Assembly: GCA_963556695.1 (NCBI GenBank)
Contig: CAUWAG010000003.1
Coordinates: 806,001 to 870,000 of the forward strand
From: Anthostomella pinea
Lineage: Eukaryota; Ascomycota; Sordariomycetes; Xylariales; Xylariaceae
DNA: 64,000 nucleotides
Direction of reading: 5' to 3'
How positions within the stretch are numbered: position 1 is the stretch's first letter; every line of letters begins with the position of its first letter. Position numbers and translations under genes: made by a program. A model generated the notes under the pieces. That model was not told where the DNA came from. It did no database searches and saw only the letters and a program-made list of their open reading frames with translations. Positions 53,656 through 64,000 of this stretch are shown in pieces.

Positions 53656-56600
53656 ATAGCTCGTAGGTAAATGTATATTTTGAGGAAGCTGTGGTGCGTG
53701 TATGTAGGTGGGTCTTTTGGATATGACTGTTGTAAATACCTGTACGTATACTTACACGAATGTTTGCGGTGGCTCCTTATCACGCTGGACTCGAATCTGC
53801 CACTGAGCTTCCAAATGTTACGAGTCCAAACTCATACTTGCCAGAGTCCCCGTAGCTCACTTGCCTCTTCTCCTAGCTTCCCTCCCAGGTCGAATCCCGT
53901 CTTCCGATATTGATGTACGGACCTGCTGGGCCTACAGACTCTGCTATCATATGTCGCTCCTGCTCCTCAGCGGTCTCCTCGCCGGTAGCCAAAGAGCTGA
54001 CACTCGACTATGAGAAGGATGGGTAGATGACGCTCGCTCATATGGGACTCACCAATAAGCGGAATCTATCGGCCGCAACTTCAACTCAGGCTACGCATTT
54101 GGCCCCATTTGGGTCAGCCTTCACACTGTCAGAGTACATCTAGCTTGATTGTTAGGTAACGCCTTCGACCTGGACCAGCGAATTCGCTACTACGAAGCTT
54201 ACGCTCGATCATCTCGATCATCTAGACGGTTTGCGCTTCTTGGGCCGTCTGCTATGCGGGCAATCCAGCCACCAAGCCCACCCCAGGATTTCAGTATCTT
54301 ATCCTCTTAAGCCAGACCAAAAAGCATTTCGGAGAGCCAGGTGATGATGCAAAGCCACTTGCGTACGTATATCGTAGCGAATGCAGAGCCACACTTATGG
54401 GATTTGCGCCTGTTCGAAAGACGCCGTCTCTCAGGGAGGAACCAGAGGTCCAAAAACTCGTGCTAGAAGACTCAAAATGCCCTCAAGGGGTCAGCAGGGC
54501 AAGCCACCTGAAGTCAAAAGTCCATAGAAGTAGTGAAACATTGAATTGACCAAGTGCCTCTTGTATTGATGTTATGGTGTCTGACTTTGTCTTGGTACAA
54601 GTATCCCGCCATCAGTAGCCCCAACCCTCTCAATCACGCTGCCATAAGATGCCCTCGCCGTCTAACCCCTCAATAGATCTTCATTCAATAAATCCAGGAA
54701 AGGGAGACTCGAGAGCCGCGCCTATAATTGGTAGTATACCACGAACCACCCACCTGACCATTCACTCACCTCGAGGCCCTGCGGGAGGATCATGCCACGT
54801 TTCCCAGTACTTTGTGTAGCCATAGTGTTTGATCCCATACCAAGAGAGCGTGTTTGATCCCACACCGAGAGAGCTAGGGGTGGCAGAGAATAAGATGCCT
54901 GATGGTATTCTTGGGCATGGCATCTGGGAATAGCATCCATGAACGATTGGAAGTGGGGGGCGTCGTGGGAATATCGAACGACCAAGATCCCTCCCATTCC
55001 TTCCCGAACTGGGGGCGCATTCCTTTCCGAGCCGGGGCTGGATGATGGGTTCGGTATGCAAGGTACGGGCGGCACAGCTCCTCGTAGGCTAGTAGAGTAG
55101 GGAACGTGGCCTGTGGAGTGCAAGGAAGAAGCACGTGGTGCTATCGCCATTCCCGCGTCTACGGAGCGGGCCCCGGAGATGGTGGTGAGGTGTGGCTTGG
55201 GCTGGATACGCAAGGTTTACCTGCAGGGGATTGATAGCTTTACTAAACGAGTGCCTTGAGTATTCGGACTCTCATCGTTACTTCTGTAAATAGAAAGCGG
55301 CGCAGCTAGATGTTCGTGCTTGCGATGGTCTGGTTAAATGGGAGCTTGCCTCTTGTCTGCCTTGGTAGGGCGACGGTTGGCAGCATCGTCGGAATCGGAA
55401 GTAATCGGCAGCGCGACATCCCTTCAAAAATGCATAGAAGATCGGCTAGGACAGTTCGAGTCCGGAGGACCATGCAATCTCGATCCCAGACCTAATGCTG
55501 CACTACGGTTGGGTTGGTTGTTTGTCGCCAAAGGCCCCAACCGGGGAAAACTGACGCAACGGAAGATCTCTGAATAGCAGATCTGCGGGGTTCTATGGAG
55601 GGCTGTTTCGTACGTCATCAGTATGGCGATCCACGAACAATACCTAGATTTCACCGCTGGTAGAGTCATATAGTTTGGAGAATGGGAGAGAACGACAAGA
55701 GGTGAAATCGGAAACGTTAAAAGATAACAACCAGGCTGCAGCACAACCTCTTGCAGCTGAGTTGAATTTGACAATGGATTCCGACTTCATGGTGGAGTCT
55801 TCACGTCGAGTTGCACTCATCAATGGCAATAACCTGCTGACGGAGGCGCTGCGGTCAATTTGAAACTGAAGGGATTGGTCATCAGACCAGGGGTGATCGA
55901 GTTCCAGTCTTGCAGGCCACATGAATGATGTGCCCGGGCCACGGCAGATGACATCTCGGGCTGAAGTATGGGTGTGGATTGAAGATCAGATCAGCGCCAC
56001 ACACCTGTAGTTCTAGTCATTCAACCACATACTGACAGTCAATCCATAAGGGAACTGAGGAAATACCAAATCTGAGCAGGTAGAGAATGATAACCGGCCG
56101 TCCAGCCCGGCTAGCGGTTCTGGCGGTCCGCAGCTGAATGTTGAGGCTGCGATAAGCCTAAATAAAAAGGTGGGCGTACTGATAAAAGTGTGAGTTGACC
56201 AAGAAGTGACGGCTTCATGCAACCGGACGCCAGATGGAGTTATTGCCGGTTTAGGGGTCACGGCGTGGTTGGACTGGTTGCTGATTGGCCGCTGGGGTGG
56301 CTGCTTTCAGGGTCGCAGAGAGCCCTGCAGGGAGAATGACGCCAGTTTTACGTCATGGCTGGTATCACAGGCACTGGCGCTTTTCGCTTAAACATCCATG
56401 ATGAAAGAGAGTCATGGATGAGGGCACATGCAGATGCAGAAATCGAGCCTGGGAATCTGGGATGGCCTCCAATTTCTAGGGCAGAATTGAAGCTGAAGGA
56501 GAACTGGACGAAAGCTGGAAGAAATGGAAGCTGAATGCCTGTGATGGAGAGAAATATGGTAAATTGAGACTGATGCGTCGGGGTGGACCTCCCATCATCA

Positions 56601-58296
56601 TCGTCATCACCGTCACCATCACCATCACCATTATTACCAACCAGCCAAATGTCATTTTCGTGTTGTGCACTGTGACAGTTGACTCAGGTACCCTCTGGCG
56701 CTACCTACCTTCCGGGACCAAGGGAAACAGGTTAGATCATCGTCATTCAGATTGCTGGCGTTCTGCTGTGTCTTCCTCGCCTTAGTAATGTCCATCCAGC
56801 ATCCAGCTACCGTACAAAACAGACTGCCTGTTAATGGCATTCCCACATTGCACACCTTGGTTAATAATAGTTGGCACAACAAGGACACCTCAGGCTGTCA
56901 GTTCTGCATCTACGTCTGAATGCATTCACCTGCATTTCGGCCCGCGGTTGCAGCTTTTGCTAGGATAAGTCAAGTGCACCTTGAATAAAACTGATGTTGC
57001 TGTCTTCTGCTTGCGAGACAGACATTCAGGGCCTCCCGTAGATAGCAACACTGGAATCTCGATGCTGGACAGGGAGAGGCCTATGATGAAAGACACCATG
57101 CATCAATGTTGATGAGCTGCGAACGCGTTGATCACATACGTACAATCTCTCTGGTTTTATTTGTCCTTTCCTTGCCAGGACAAGCAGTCTGTAGAGCCCA
57201 GAAGCTTGGATGAGGTAGCATTTGAACCCATGGAAGCCTTGGAAGTTGAACCTGTCAAACCTCCGCCTAGACAGGCAGAACAGGCTGCCTACCCCTGCTG
57301 CCTTGGTCAGAGAAGCACGCGTCCATTACCAATGCTCGTTCAGATAATACCGTCGGCCAGACCTTCATTGTCAGGCTTAATGACCACATGCAGCTACACA
57401 TCAGGCATCAGGCAGGTGGCTGTGACTGCAGAGGTACTGTAATACATATGTACTTGCTGGTGGATTGTGCAGGAGAGGACGGTACCCGAGCGGCTGGGTC
57501 TTCTTACCGTACAATACCGACTTCCAAGGTTTGTGACGGTTTCGATGCGATTCAGCCAAAATTGGACCACTACATCATCGCGCCGCACCAACCCAGCCGG
57601 GCTTGCCAGGGCATTAGTTCGTCACTCCCGCTGGCAACGCCGTCATTTGGCTTTCCCACTTTCTCTCTTCCCTCTGAGAGCCCCCCCAAGAGACGGAGTC
57701 AAGTCCTCCCATCCGGCCATTCCTCCCCCAATCCTTCCAGACCTTCCCATCCATCCGCCCGCCGGTCCAGTCAATCAACGCGTCGTCTAGAGAGAGAGAC
57801 ACAGATATAGAGCATCTACTCACGAGCGCTTTGTTTACTCCCTCCTCCATTCTGGTTGATCGATCGTGCAGCGATAGACTTAAGTCTGAAGACGACGAAG
57901 AATAACAATTGCAACGCAGCGTCCCTCCCCCCCCCCCCAAACCTGCCTGATCCGGTTACCTGACAGTGCCACCCACTGCGTACATATTAGCAGTCCTCCC
58001 GCTCTGCCGCTCTGAACCTTCGACCATCTGCACCACACAATCACTCCCAGAACTACCCAAACTGTAAACCGACCGACCGACCGACCGACGACTGCACGAG
58101 CTGTCCACAGCACAGCAGCTACCCGTCGACCCATAGCCGCTGTCTGCCGAGCTTGTTGAGAGACGGCACCCATTGCATGTGCCATCGCTGAGGATTAAGG
58201 ATCATTTGAGCCTGGCCTGAAGTTGCTGCGCCTGCGACAGTTTACTATTACTAGGTCGAGAGGAAGGCGAAGGCGTCTCGGTGACTTCTGGACAAA
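53656..58296. other. 4.6-kb gene-free stretch
   Basis: No frame longer than about 165 codons and none with domain, start context or splice structure. The right-hand 1 kb is the probable promoter and 5' leader of the kinase gene, with C-runs near 57928 and a gaccgaccgaccgaccgac repeat near 58067. Small simple repeats (caccatcaccatcaccatta near 56612) also occur. Confidence 0.55.
58066..58088. repeat. (GACC)n microsatellite in the kinase leader
   Basis: Five tandem GACC units about 210 bp upstream of the kinase start codon. Confidence 0.8.
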
Positions 58297-60814
58297 ATGT
58301 CAACAATCCAACAGCTCAAGAACTTCATCCGCCATGGTTCGTACCCACTACTCCTCCCTTGCATCAACGGATCAACCCCTCCTGTCTTTGATTTCTTCCC
58401 TCATTTTCTGCCCTCTGCCCTCCGCCCGTCCAATCTGCCGTGTCCCTCAATCCCCATTCGGGTCCCTGCAAACAATGCCCCCACTACCGAACTGATCTGC
58501 CCCCACGCCCCATGATTGCCCATGGCCACTGACATCATCGCCCCCCAAACAGGCAAGCAGGCCAGAGTAAACAACAACAGCGACGATTCTCAAAAGAAAC
58601 ATGACCACTCTCCTACTCCTTCGCATTCTGCCGCTCATCATCCGAAAGCCATGGTTGGAGGTGCAACAGAACCAGGCGTAGTACCCGGCGCCAACACCCA
58701 CCGGGGCGCCAACATACTCATTCCGGATGCCTACTCGGTCCAGCCAGGACATATGCAAAATCGCGTTGCCCAGGCCGACGGCGTTGCTGCGCATCATGCT
58801 GAAGAAAACCAGAGTGTCCCTGGCTCCCGCTCCAAGAGTGAGAGGGCAGAGGAAGTCCACGTCGCCAAGATCGTCCAGGAGGAGAACGAGAGCAAATCGA
58901 AATTCCCCAGGTATCCGGGTCTCGAACGATGGGAACTCCTCGAGAAGATGGGAGACGGCGCTTTCAGCAACGTCTACCGCGCCCGTGACCTCCAGCACGG
59001 CGCCGGTGAGTGCGCCATCAAGGTTGTCCGCAAATTCGAAATGAACAACATGCAGGTGAGTGCCGCTGGACGCTGAATTTTCTTTTCTCGAGACCGAAAC
59101 TTCTCTCCTACGTGGCGATCCATTTCCAATATTTTGTCTCTATACCAACGCCGGACCATAGGGCAACAAGCATCTACATCCCGACTTCAAAAAGGTGCCC
59201 AAGGCTGCAGAGGTGCGAAGACTTTCTTTCATTTGTTCCAGACTCCTGTCATTGCATTTCCATTGCTCAGCCACTTATGTACATTGATCCGTCCGGCGCC
59301 TCATGCTATGAGACGTGCCATCCTCTTGCACCAACGATCGATCCGAAACACCATCGCTTCCCAAATAAACAGTAGACTAACGGGCATCACAGCGAGCCAA
59401 TATCCTGAAGGAAGTGCAAATCATGCGACAACTTGACCATCCCAACATCATAAAACTCGTCGACTTCTCGGAATCCAAGCAGTACTATTACATCATCCTC
59501 GAATTGGCGCCTGGTGGCGAGCTGTTCCATCAAATCGTTCGCCTCACTTACTTCAGCGAAGAACTTTCAAGACACGTCATTGTGCAAGTCGCGAAAGCAC
59601 TAGAGTACCTACACGAGGAGAGAGGTGTTGTGCATCGGTAAGTTGCCTTGTATGGTCTTTTCCTTCCGGCCGGCGATAGTGGCCATGTTATTACCGAGCA
59701 GACACTTCGGCATCGTAATGCACGAACGGGTTAGAATCTGGTGTACTAACCTGTTGGCAATAGTGACATCAAACCCGAAAACATCTTGTTCAGCCCGATT
59801 CCGATTGTGCCATCAAAGGTCCCCAAGCCCAAGCAGGCTGGGGATGAGGACAAAGTCGACGAAGGCGACTTCGTCCCGGGCGTCGGAGCCGGAGGTATTG
59901 GGCAGATCAAGATCGCGGATTTTGGCCTGTCCAAGGTTGTCTGGGACAAGCAAACCATGACTCCATGTGGCACTGTCGGTTACACAGCACCCGAGATCGT
60001 CAAGGATGAACGGTACTCGAAGTCAGTTGACATGTGGGCCCTGGGCTGCGTACTGTACACCTTGCTATGTGGTTTCCCTCCTTTCTACGATGAGAGTATC
60101 GAGGTACTTACCGAGAAGGTTGCTAAGGGCCAGTACACATTCCTCTCGCCTTGGTGGGACGACATTTCCAAGTCTGCCCAGGATCTGATTTCCCACCTGC
60201 TCACTGTTGACCCCGACAAGCGATTCACCATCACCGAGTTCTTGGCGCATCCTTGGGTCCAAGGTTCAGGCCCGACGCCACGTGAAGAGAAGAAGATGCA
60301 GAGCCCGGACACACTCCGCGCGTTTGATGCGAACAAACTGATTGATGGCGAGCGTCGCATGGATTTCCGATCACCAGGTGCTATCAACCTTCGTGAGATC
60401 TTCGATGTTGGTTACTCGGTGCACAGGCAAGAGGAGGAGGCCAAACGCCGGAATCAAGTTGGTACCAAGGGTGTCGCACCAGCTCGATTCCAGGCCCTCA
60501 ATGAGGACTCGGAAGAGGACGAGGAGGAGCAGGCTGACCCTCAATACGTGCACAAGTCCGAGGCAGAGCGGCTTGAACAGAGCATGCGCAAGACAAATCT
60601 TGGGAAGGACCAAGACCGTGGCCGAGAACGTGACCGACGCACTGAGAAGACCGAAAAAGGGTATGGACAGCACAGCGCAGCCGTTGCTTCGGCCGCACGA
60701 CAGCAAGTCCGGGATCGTAATAAGCAGCGAGGTGCATTCGAGCTCAGCCTGGATGGCGCCACGCTGCTGGGACGACGAGCCAACAAACCTACCGCTAGTG
60801 CCGGTGGATTTTAG
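58297..60814 (+). CDS. srk1: Rck2/Srk1-type MAPK-activated serine/threonine kinase
   Basis: Exons 58297-58336, 58553-59055, 59393-59637 and 59764-60814 give 612 aa. Introns are 216, 337 and 126 bp (GTTCGT, GTGAGT, GTAAGT donors). The N-terminus MSTIQQLKNFIRHGKQ is the hallmark of fungal Srk1/Rck2 homologues. Kinase domain from about 140: P-loop GDGAFSNV (147-154), Lys170 (CAIK), HRDIKPEN (262-268), DFG (315-317), APE (338-340). A 45-residue insert (SPIPIVPSKVPKPKQAGDED...) lies between HRDIKPEN and DFG, as in this subfamily of CaMK-like kinases. The C-terminal tail is Arg/Lys/Glu-rich and ends GATLLGRRANKPTASAGGF. Known relatives act downstream of the Hog1/Sty1 stress MAPK on translation and the cell cycle; that role is inferred. 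All catalytic residues present, no lesions. Confidence 0.9.
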
Positions 60815-61835
60815 ACGACTTGTGACCGGGGACGAGGCAGGAGTCGGCGGCCGGGGGTCCGTACATTCGGGCGTTGACAGTGGGGATGACGACGTTGTTG
60901 ACAGCAACGATTGCATGAGGTTGATGAGCTTTCTTACGACGTTCTAATCGAGGCTCCGCATAGATGTTGCCGTTATGGGTACACGATGGCATCAAGGCGT
61001 GGTATTGGTCTATTGAGCAGCAGAGGGAGTTCCTGTTTCAGTACCCTTGTTTTTATTGTACGCACCCTCTACACATAGGCTCGGCGTTGAATGGGATCGA
61101 AAATTTCTCCTCGCATCTGTGCATGGTCTTTTTGATGGTGTGCCTTAAGACGCCTATTGTGCCCGCATTCCAGATGCCCCCCTAGTTTCTAGCCTTTTTC
61201 GTCGCCCTGCTCCCTTCGCGGCGTATAGATGCCTACGCTACGCCGTATCTGCTACTCCCCGAGGTGAGACAATCTCGCCACCCCGCCATGTCGAGTTGCG
61301 TCCATATTTTTCTAAAATCGTCATGGTCCATACGTTCTCCCTGGCTTAGGAGCTCACCATCCGCTACCGGGACCATCTATCGAATTCAGACAGCGATGGC
61401 TTCGACTCTCGGCCCCTTGGAGTCTCGAAAGAGCTGGGTCTCAGTGCCCCAGATCTGCGCCAGTGGTTGGTATAAGAGTTGATGGCCAACCGGACTGAAT
61501 GTGCTCCGTTTCGCTGTAAGGACATCAACGCCATCCTTACAGTCGCTTTGACGGCTTCTGGCCACTTTTGCCTCCTTGCTGCTTGTGAGCCCGCTGCTCA
61601 GCTGTATCCTGCTCGCTTCTTCTAATTACTTTACGTCTCCCACTCGCTCAGTTGGTATTCTTGAGGCACCTTAGAATTGTCAATTCATCACGATACTGCA
61701 AGGCCGCATAGCTAACACGGTCTTTGCACACACACCCACACAGTCTACCCAGCCACTCGACAGGATTCACTCTATCTCATCGATCCAACCCAACCCAATA
61801 CATCTCCCAACCAATCTCAGACAGCAGCAGCAGCA
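60815..61835. other. Intergenic region between kinase and Ser/Thr/Pro-rich gene
   Basis: 3' flank of the kinase gene and promoter/leader of the next gene, which ends in a cagcagcagcagca run directly before its ATG. No gene supported. Confidence 0.5.
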
Positions 61836-64000
61836 ATGGCCAGCCCCCTCCCGCTGACGGTGCAGTACCAGCCCGCAACGGGCGGCTGCACCATCGACAT
61901 GGCCGCCGCCGCCGGCCACGGCCTCGCCGTCTGCCGCACCATACAGATAGGCGGCCCGGGGGACGCGGGCGGCCTCGAGTTGCATGATGGGGGGAATGTC
62001 ATTTACGTTACTCCTACAGGGGCTGATGATGGTGGGTTTGCTGTTGATGATGGGCATGGGGACGGGGGCGGGGGCGGGAACTCGTCTACGTCTGCTTCTG
62101 CTGTTGTTGACGTTTTGCCGTCTACCTCTTCGCCTGTTACGACTGCGTTCTCGTTTTTTACGTCTGCGTTTACGGCTTCAGCGTCTGCCACGTCTTCTAC
62201 ATTGACGTCCCTGTTTCCCGCCGTCGCCGTGCAATCTACGTCCTCGCCCACGTCCACGACTGCAGTTGCTGCAGTCTCCGTCGACCCAACTACGGCTGGA
62301 CTGACGGCGCCGGGATATCCTTCTTGGCCCCAAAGCGTACCGCCGGTTGAGGGTGGGCCGCCGAAGGTCTCGTCTGCCGCGACTACGTCGGAGGTCTCGT
62401 ATATTAAGACTACGCTGGGAGTCTCGTCTGCTGCGACTACACCTCGGGTCTCGTCTGCTGCGACTACACCTCGGGTCTCCTCTGCCGCCACGCCTCTGGC
62501 CTCGTCTGCTCCGCCAGTCAAGGCCCCAGCAACCCCTCCCGTCAGTGCCGGGCAAAGCGGCGAGGAAGGGAGTCAGTCTTCACCTCCCCCGGCACCGCCG
62601 TCATACCCTGTCGGTGCTGAGCAGCCCGGTGGTGACGGATGGACTACTCAGCCTGGAGGTCCACTTCTTCCGGCTGTGACGCCGGCCGCGTCCTATTCTG
62701 CCGGTGTTGGGCAGGGCGGCAGTGGAGGGACTCAGCCTCCATCCCCTTCGGCATCGTCGGTCAAGGTCCCGCCTGCGGTTATGACGTCGCCTGCGCCTTA
62801 TCCTGTGGCTACTGAGCAAAGTGGTGACGGAGGGGTTTATCCTCCGTCGTCGGTCAAGGTCCCGATTCCGGTCGTGACGCCGCCTGTGCCTGTGGAGTCA
62901 GACGCACCCTATCCTGTCGGTGCTGGGCAGGGCGGTGACGGAGGGGACAGAGGGGATGGTGGGGATGGTGGGGATGGTGGTGTAGGTTCGGCTGGAGGAG
63001 ATGGAGGTACTGGTGGCAATGGAGGGCAAGGCGGTCCTGGAGCAGCGGGCGGAGATGGTGGCGATGGTGGGAACGGAGGAAATGGAGAGAACGGCGGCGG
63101 GCCAGTCGGGCCTGTCGGGCCTGTCACTAGCCCCGGGGGTGCCGGCGGAGACGGAGGCAATGGTAGCGGCGGTGGCTCTGAGGCACCAGGTGGCGTGGGT
63201 GGTGACGGAGGCGACGGTGGTAATGGTGTTGCTCTTCCGGCAAAGCCACAGGCATACCCTGCGTATCCAAACGTCACTCTATCGTCAGTCACGTCGACAC
63301 CAGCGATCACGAAGTCCCCTGGCCAGCTCACTCCCCCATCTCTTCCACCTGTACCCCCTACTTATTTCAACCTCACTCGATCGTCAGCCGTGCCGACACC
63401 TGGGAGCACCAAAACGCTTACCACGACTCTTCGGAGTTCTGACCACTCCCAGAGCTCGTCACTTCATCACTCTTCCCAGTTGGCGCCTGTGCAGTCCGAG
63501 GCACCACCATCATATCCAACTGCGCCGCCAGTTTCCGCGGAATCCCAACAGCCACCAGTCACCACCTCTTCCAAGCCACCAGTCACCACCTCTACCCAGT
63601 CACCGGTCGCCACCCCTTCCCCTCCAGCGCCGCTCCCCAGCTACTGCTCACAAGAATACATCTCCATCGACATAACAACCATCTCCAGCATCTCCTTGCA
63701 CGACCTCGACCAATACATCACCGTCCTATCCCAAGCAGAACCAGAACTAAACCTCACCACCCCCGACGGCGGCCACATCAGCCTCTCCGGTCCCATCTCG
63801 TCCTCCTTGACGCTTCAGTATCGCGTGACCTGCGGCGTAGTCTTCCCGGCGACCGATCCTGTGTTTCCACAGTTCCCCGACGAGGTCCAGACGCAGGCGT
63901 CTGATCATATGGGCTGTCTGGCGCTGTGTGAGGGGGAGGCTGTAAGTAAAGCGGATGCAGGGGATTTGAGCGAGTGTATTGGTGCGGCGTTTAGGGGTGG
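61836..64000 (+). CDS. Very long Ser/Thr/Pro- and Gly-rich surface-type protein, 3' end beyond window
   Basis: From ATG at 61836 (MASPLPLTVQYQPATGGCTI) the frame is open for 721 codons to the window edge without a stop. Residues about 95-350 are Ser/Thr/Ala/Pro-rich with repeated VSSAATTPR and PYPV/SYPVGAEQ units. A Gly/Asp-rich collagen-like block (GGDGGDRGDGGDGGDGG and similar) follows at about 365-470, then Pro/Ser/Thr-rich linkers (PPVTTSSKPPVTTSTQSP). From about residue 607 comes a folded-looking Cys-containing domain: PSYCSQEYISIDIT, LSGPISSSLTLQYRVTCGVV and HMGCLALCEGE, reminiscent of fungal PAN/apple-like extracellular modules. No N-terminal signal peptide is visible, so an upstream exon or an unconventional start is possible. 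A GTAAGT at about 63941 could be a donor. Cell-wall or extracellular location is an inference from composition. Confidence 0.6.
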   Translation, partial: MASPLPLTVQYQPATGGCTIDMAAAAGHGLAVCRTIQIGGPGDAGGLELHDGGNVIYVTPTGADDGGFAVDDGHGDGGGGGNSSTSASAVVDVLPSTSSPVTTAFSFFTSAFTASASATSSTLTSLFPAVAVQSTSSPTSTTAVAAVSVDPTTAGLTAPGYPSWPQSVPPVEGGPPKVSSAATTSEVSYIKTTLGVSSAATTPRVSSAATTPRVSSAATPLASSAPPVKAPATPPVSAGQSGEEGSQSSPPPAPPSYPVGAEQPGGDGWTTQPGGPLLPAVTPAASYSAGVGQGGSGGTQPPSPSASSVKVPPAVMTSPAPYPVATEQSGDGGVYPPSSVKVPIPVVTPPVPVESDAPYPVGAGQGGDGGDRGDGGDGGDGGVGSAGGDGGTGGNGGQGGPGAAGGDGGDGGNGGNGENGGGPVGPVGPVTSPGGAGGDGGNGSGGGSEAPGGVGGDGGDGGNGVALPAKPQAYPAYPNVTLSSVTSTPAITKSPGQLTPPSLPPVPPTYFNLTRSSAVPTPGSTKTLTTTLRSSDHSQSSSLHHSSQLAPVQSEAPPSYPTAPPVSAESQQPPVTTSSKPPVTTSTQSPVATPSPPAPLPSYCSQEYISIDITTISSISLHDLDQYITVLSQAEPELNLTTPDGGHISLSGPISSSLTLQYRVTCGVVFPATDPVFPQFPDEVQTQASDHMGCLALCEGEAVSKADAGDLSECIGAAFRG

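Noticed and set aside
54722..55213. 163-codon minus-strand frame
   Set aside because: Contains imperfect DNA repeats (two 'tttgatcccatac'-like copies) and no recognisable domain; overlapping frames of similar quality exist.
57128..57810. Plus-strand frames upstream of the kinase
   Set aside because: Lie in the probable promoter/leader with simple repeats and have no start context or homology.
62003..63675. Long frames on both strands within the right-end gene
   Set aside because: Shadows of the GC-rich repetitive frame that starts at 61836; the true frame is not closed within the window.
1..64000. CRISPR arrays, bacterial operons, rRNA genes, biosynthetic gene cluster
   Set aside because: No regularly spaced direct repeats, no Shine-Dalgarno-linked gene runs, no rRNA-like sequence and no PKS, NRPS or terpene synthase motifs were seen; gene structure is eukaryotic throughout.

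Overview
The window looks like nuclear DNA of a filamentous ascomycete (Pezizomycotina). Genes have short introns (about 50-85 bp) with GTRNGT-type donors, CTAAC/CTGAC branch sites and YAG acceptors. Gene content is typically fungal: a DUF3638-family giant protein, a VIT/VWA protein, a cytochrome-b5-fused sphingolipid desaturase, an Rck2/Srk1-type kinase, a GH79 enzyme and a DUF6604 protein. A 1.4 kb AT-rich block bounded by inverted repeats resembles a transposon eroded by RIP-like mutation. No species can be named from the sequence alone.

Layout. 1-7.4 kb (+): 3' part of a DUF3638-type gene carrying three single-base frame breaks and two in-frame stops. 8.5-11.9 kb (-): VIT/VWA gene with three frame breaks and a 177-bp internal duplication. 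13.1-16.5 kb (-): intact Nudix hydrolase and intact WRN-type exonuclease with two HRDC domains. 17.1-20.8 kb (-): three genes with no recognised domain (216 aa, 90 aa and 446 aa models), all built from spliced exons. 23.4-24.8 kb: AT-rich element with terminal inverted repeats and a GC-normal island. 26.7-29.1 kb (+): delta-8 sphingolipid desaturase. 30.9-32.2 kb (-): frame-broken paralogue of the 446-aa gene. 33.0-34.2 kb (-): ZNF207/BuGZ-like double zinc finger protein. 36.9-37.9 kb (+): disordered hypothetical protein. 38.7-40.6 kb (-): two eroded reading frames, one Cys-rich. 42.5-45.1 kb (+): heavily broken DUF6604 gene, then an eroded chromodomain-coding stretch. 46.4-47.2 kb (-): small secreted six-cysteine protein. 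48.8-50.5 kb (-): coiled-coil-like hypothetical protein. 52.0-53.7 kb (+): secreted GH79 enzyme. 58.3-60.8 kb (+): Rck2/Srk1-type kinase. 61.8 kb to the window end (+): very long Ser/Thr/Pro- and Gly-rich reading frame that leaves the window without a stop.

How it fits together. This is not an operon or an obvious biosynthetic cluster. Housekeeping genes (exonuclease, desaturase, zinc finger protein, kinase) alternate with long gene-poor stretches, orphan genes and decayed genes. The most notable pattern is that damage is concentrated. About 16 kb of coding sequence in eleven genes has no frame lesion, while five or six other genes carry 14 or more frame breaks or stops between them. That favours real pseudogenes over uniform sequencing error, although the single-base, often homopolymer-linked character of the lesions means read-level checking is needed. 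The 446-aa gene and its broken relative about 11 kb away share exon structure and define a family I do not recognise. They are the best candidates here for something undescribed, together with the spliced 90-aa protein and the secreted six-cysteine protein.
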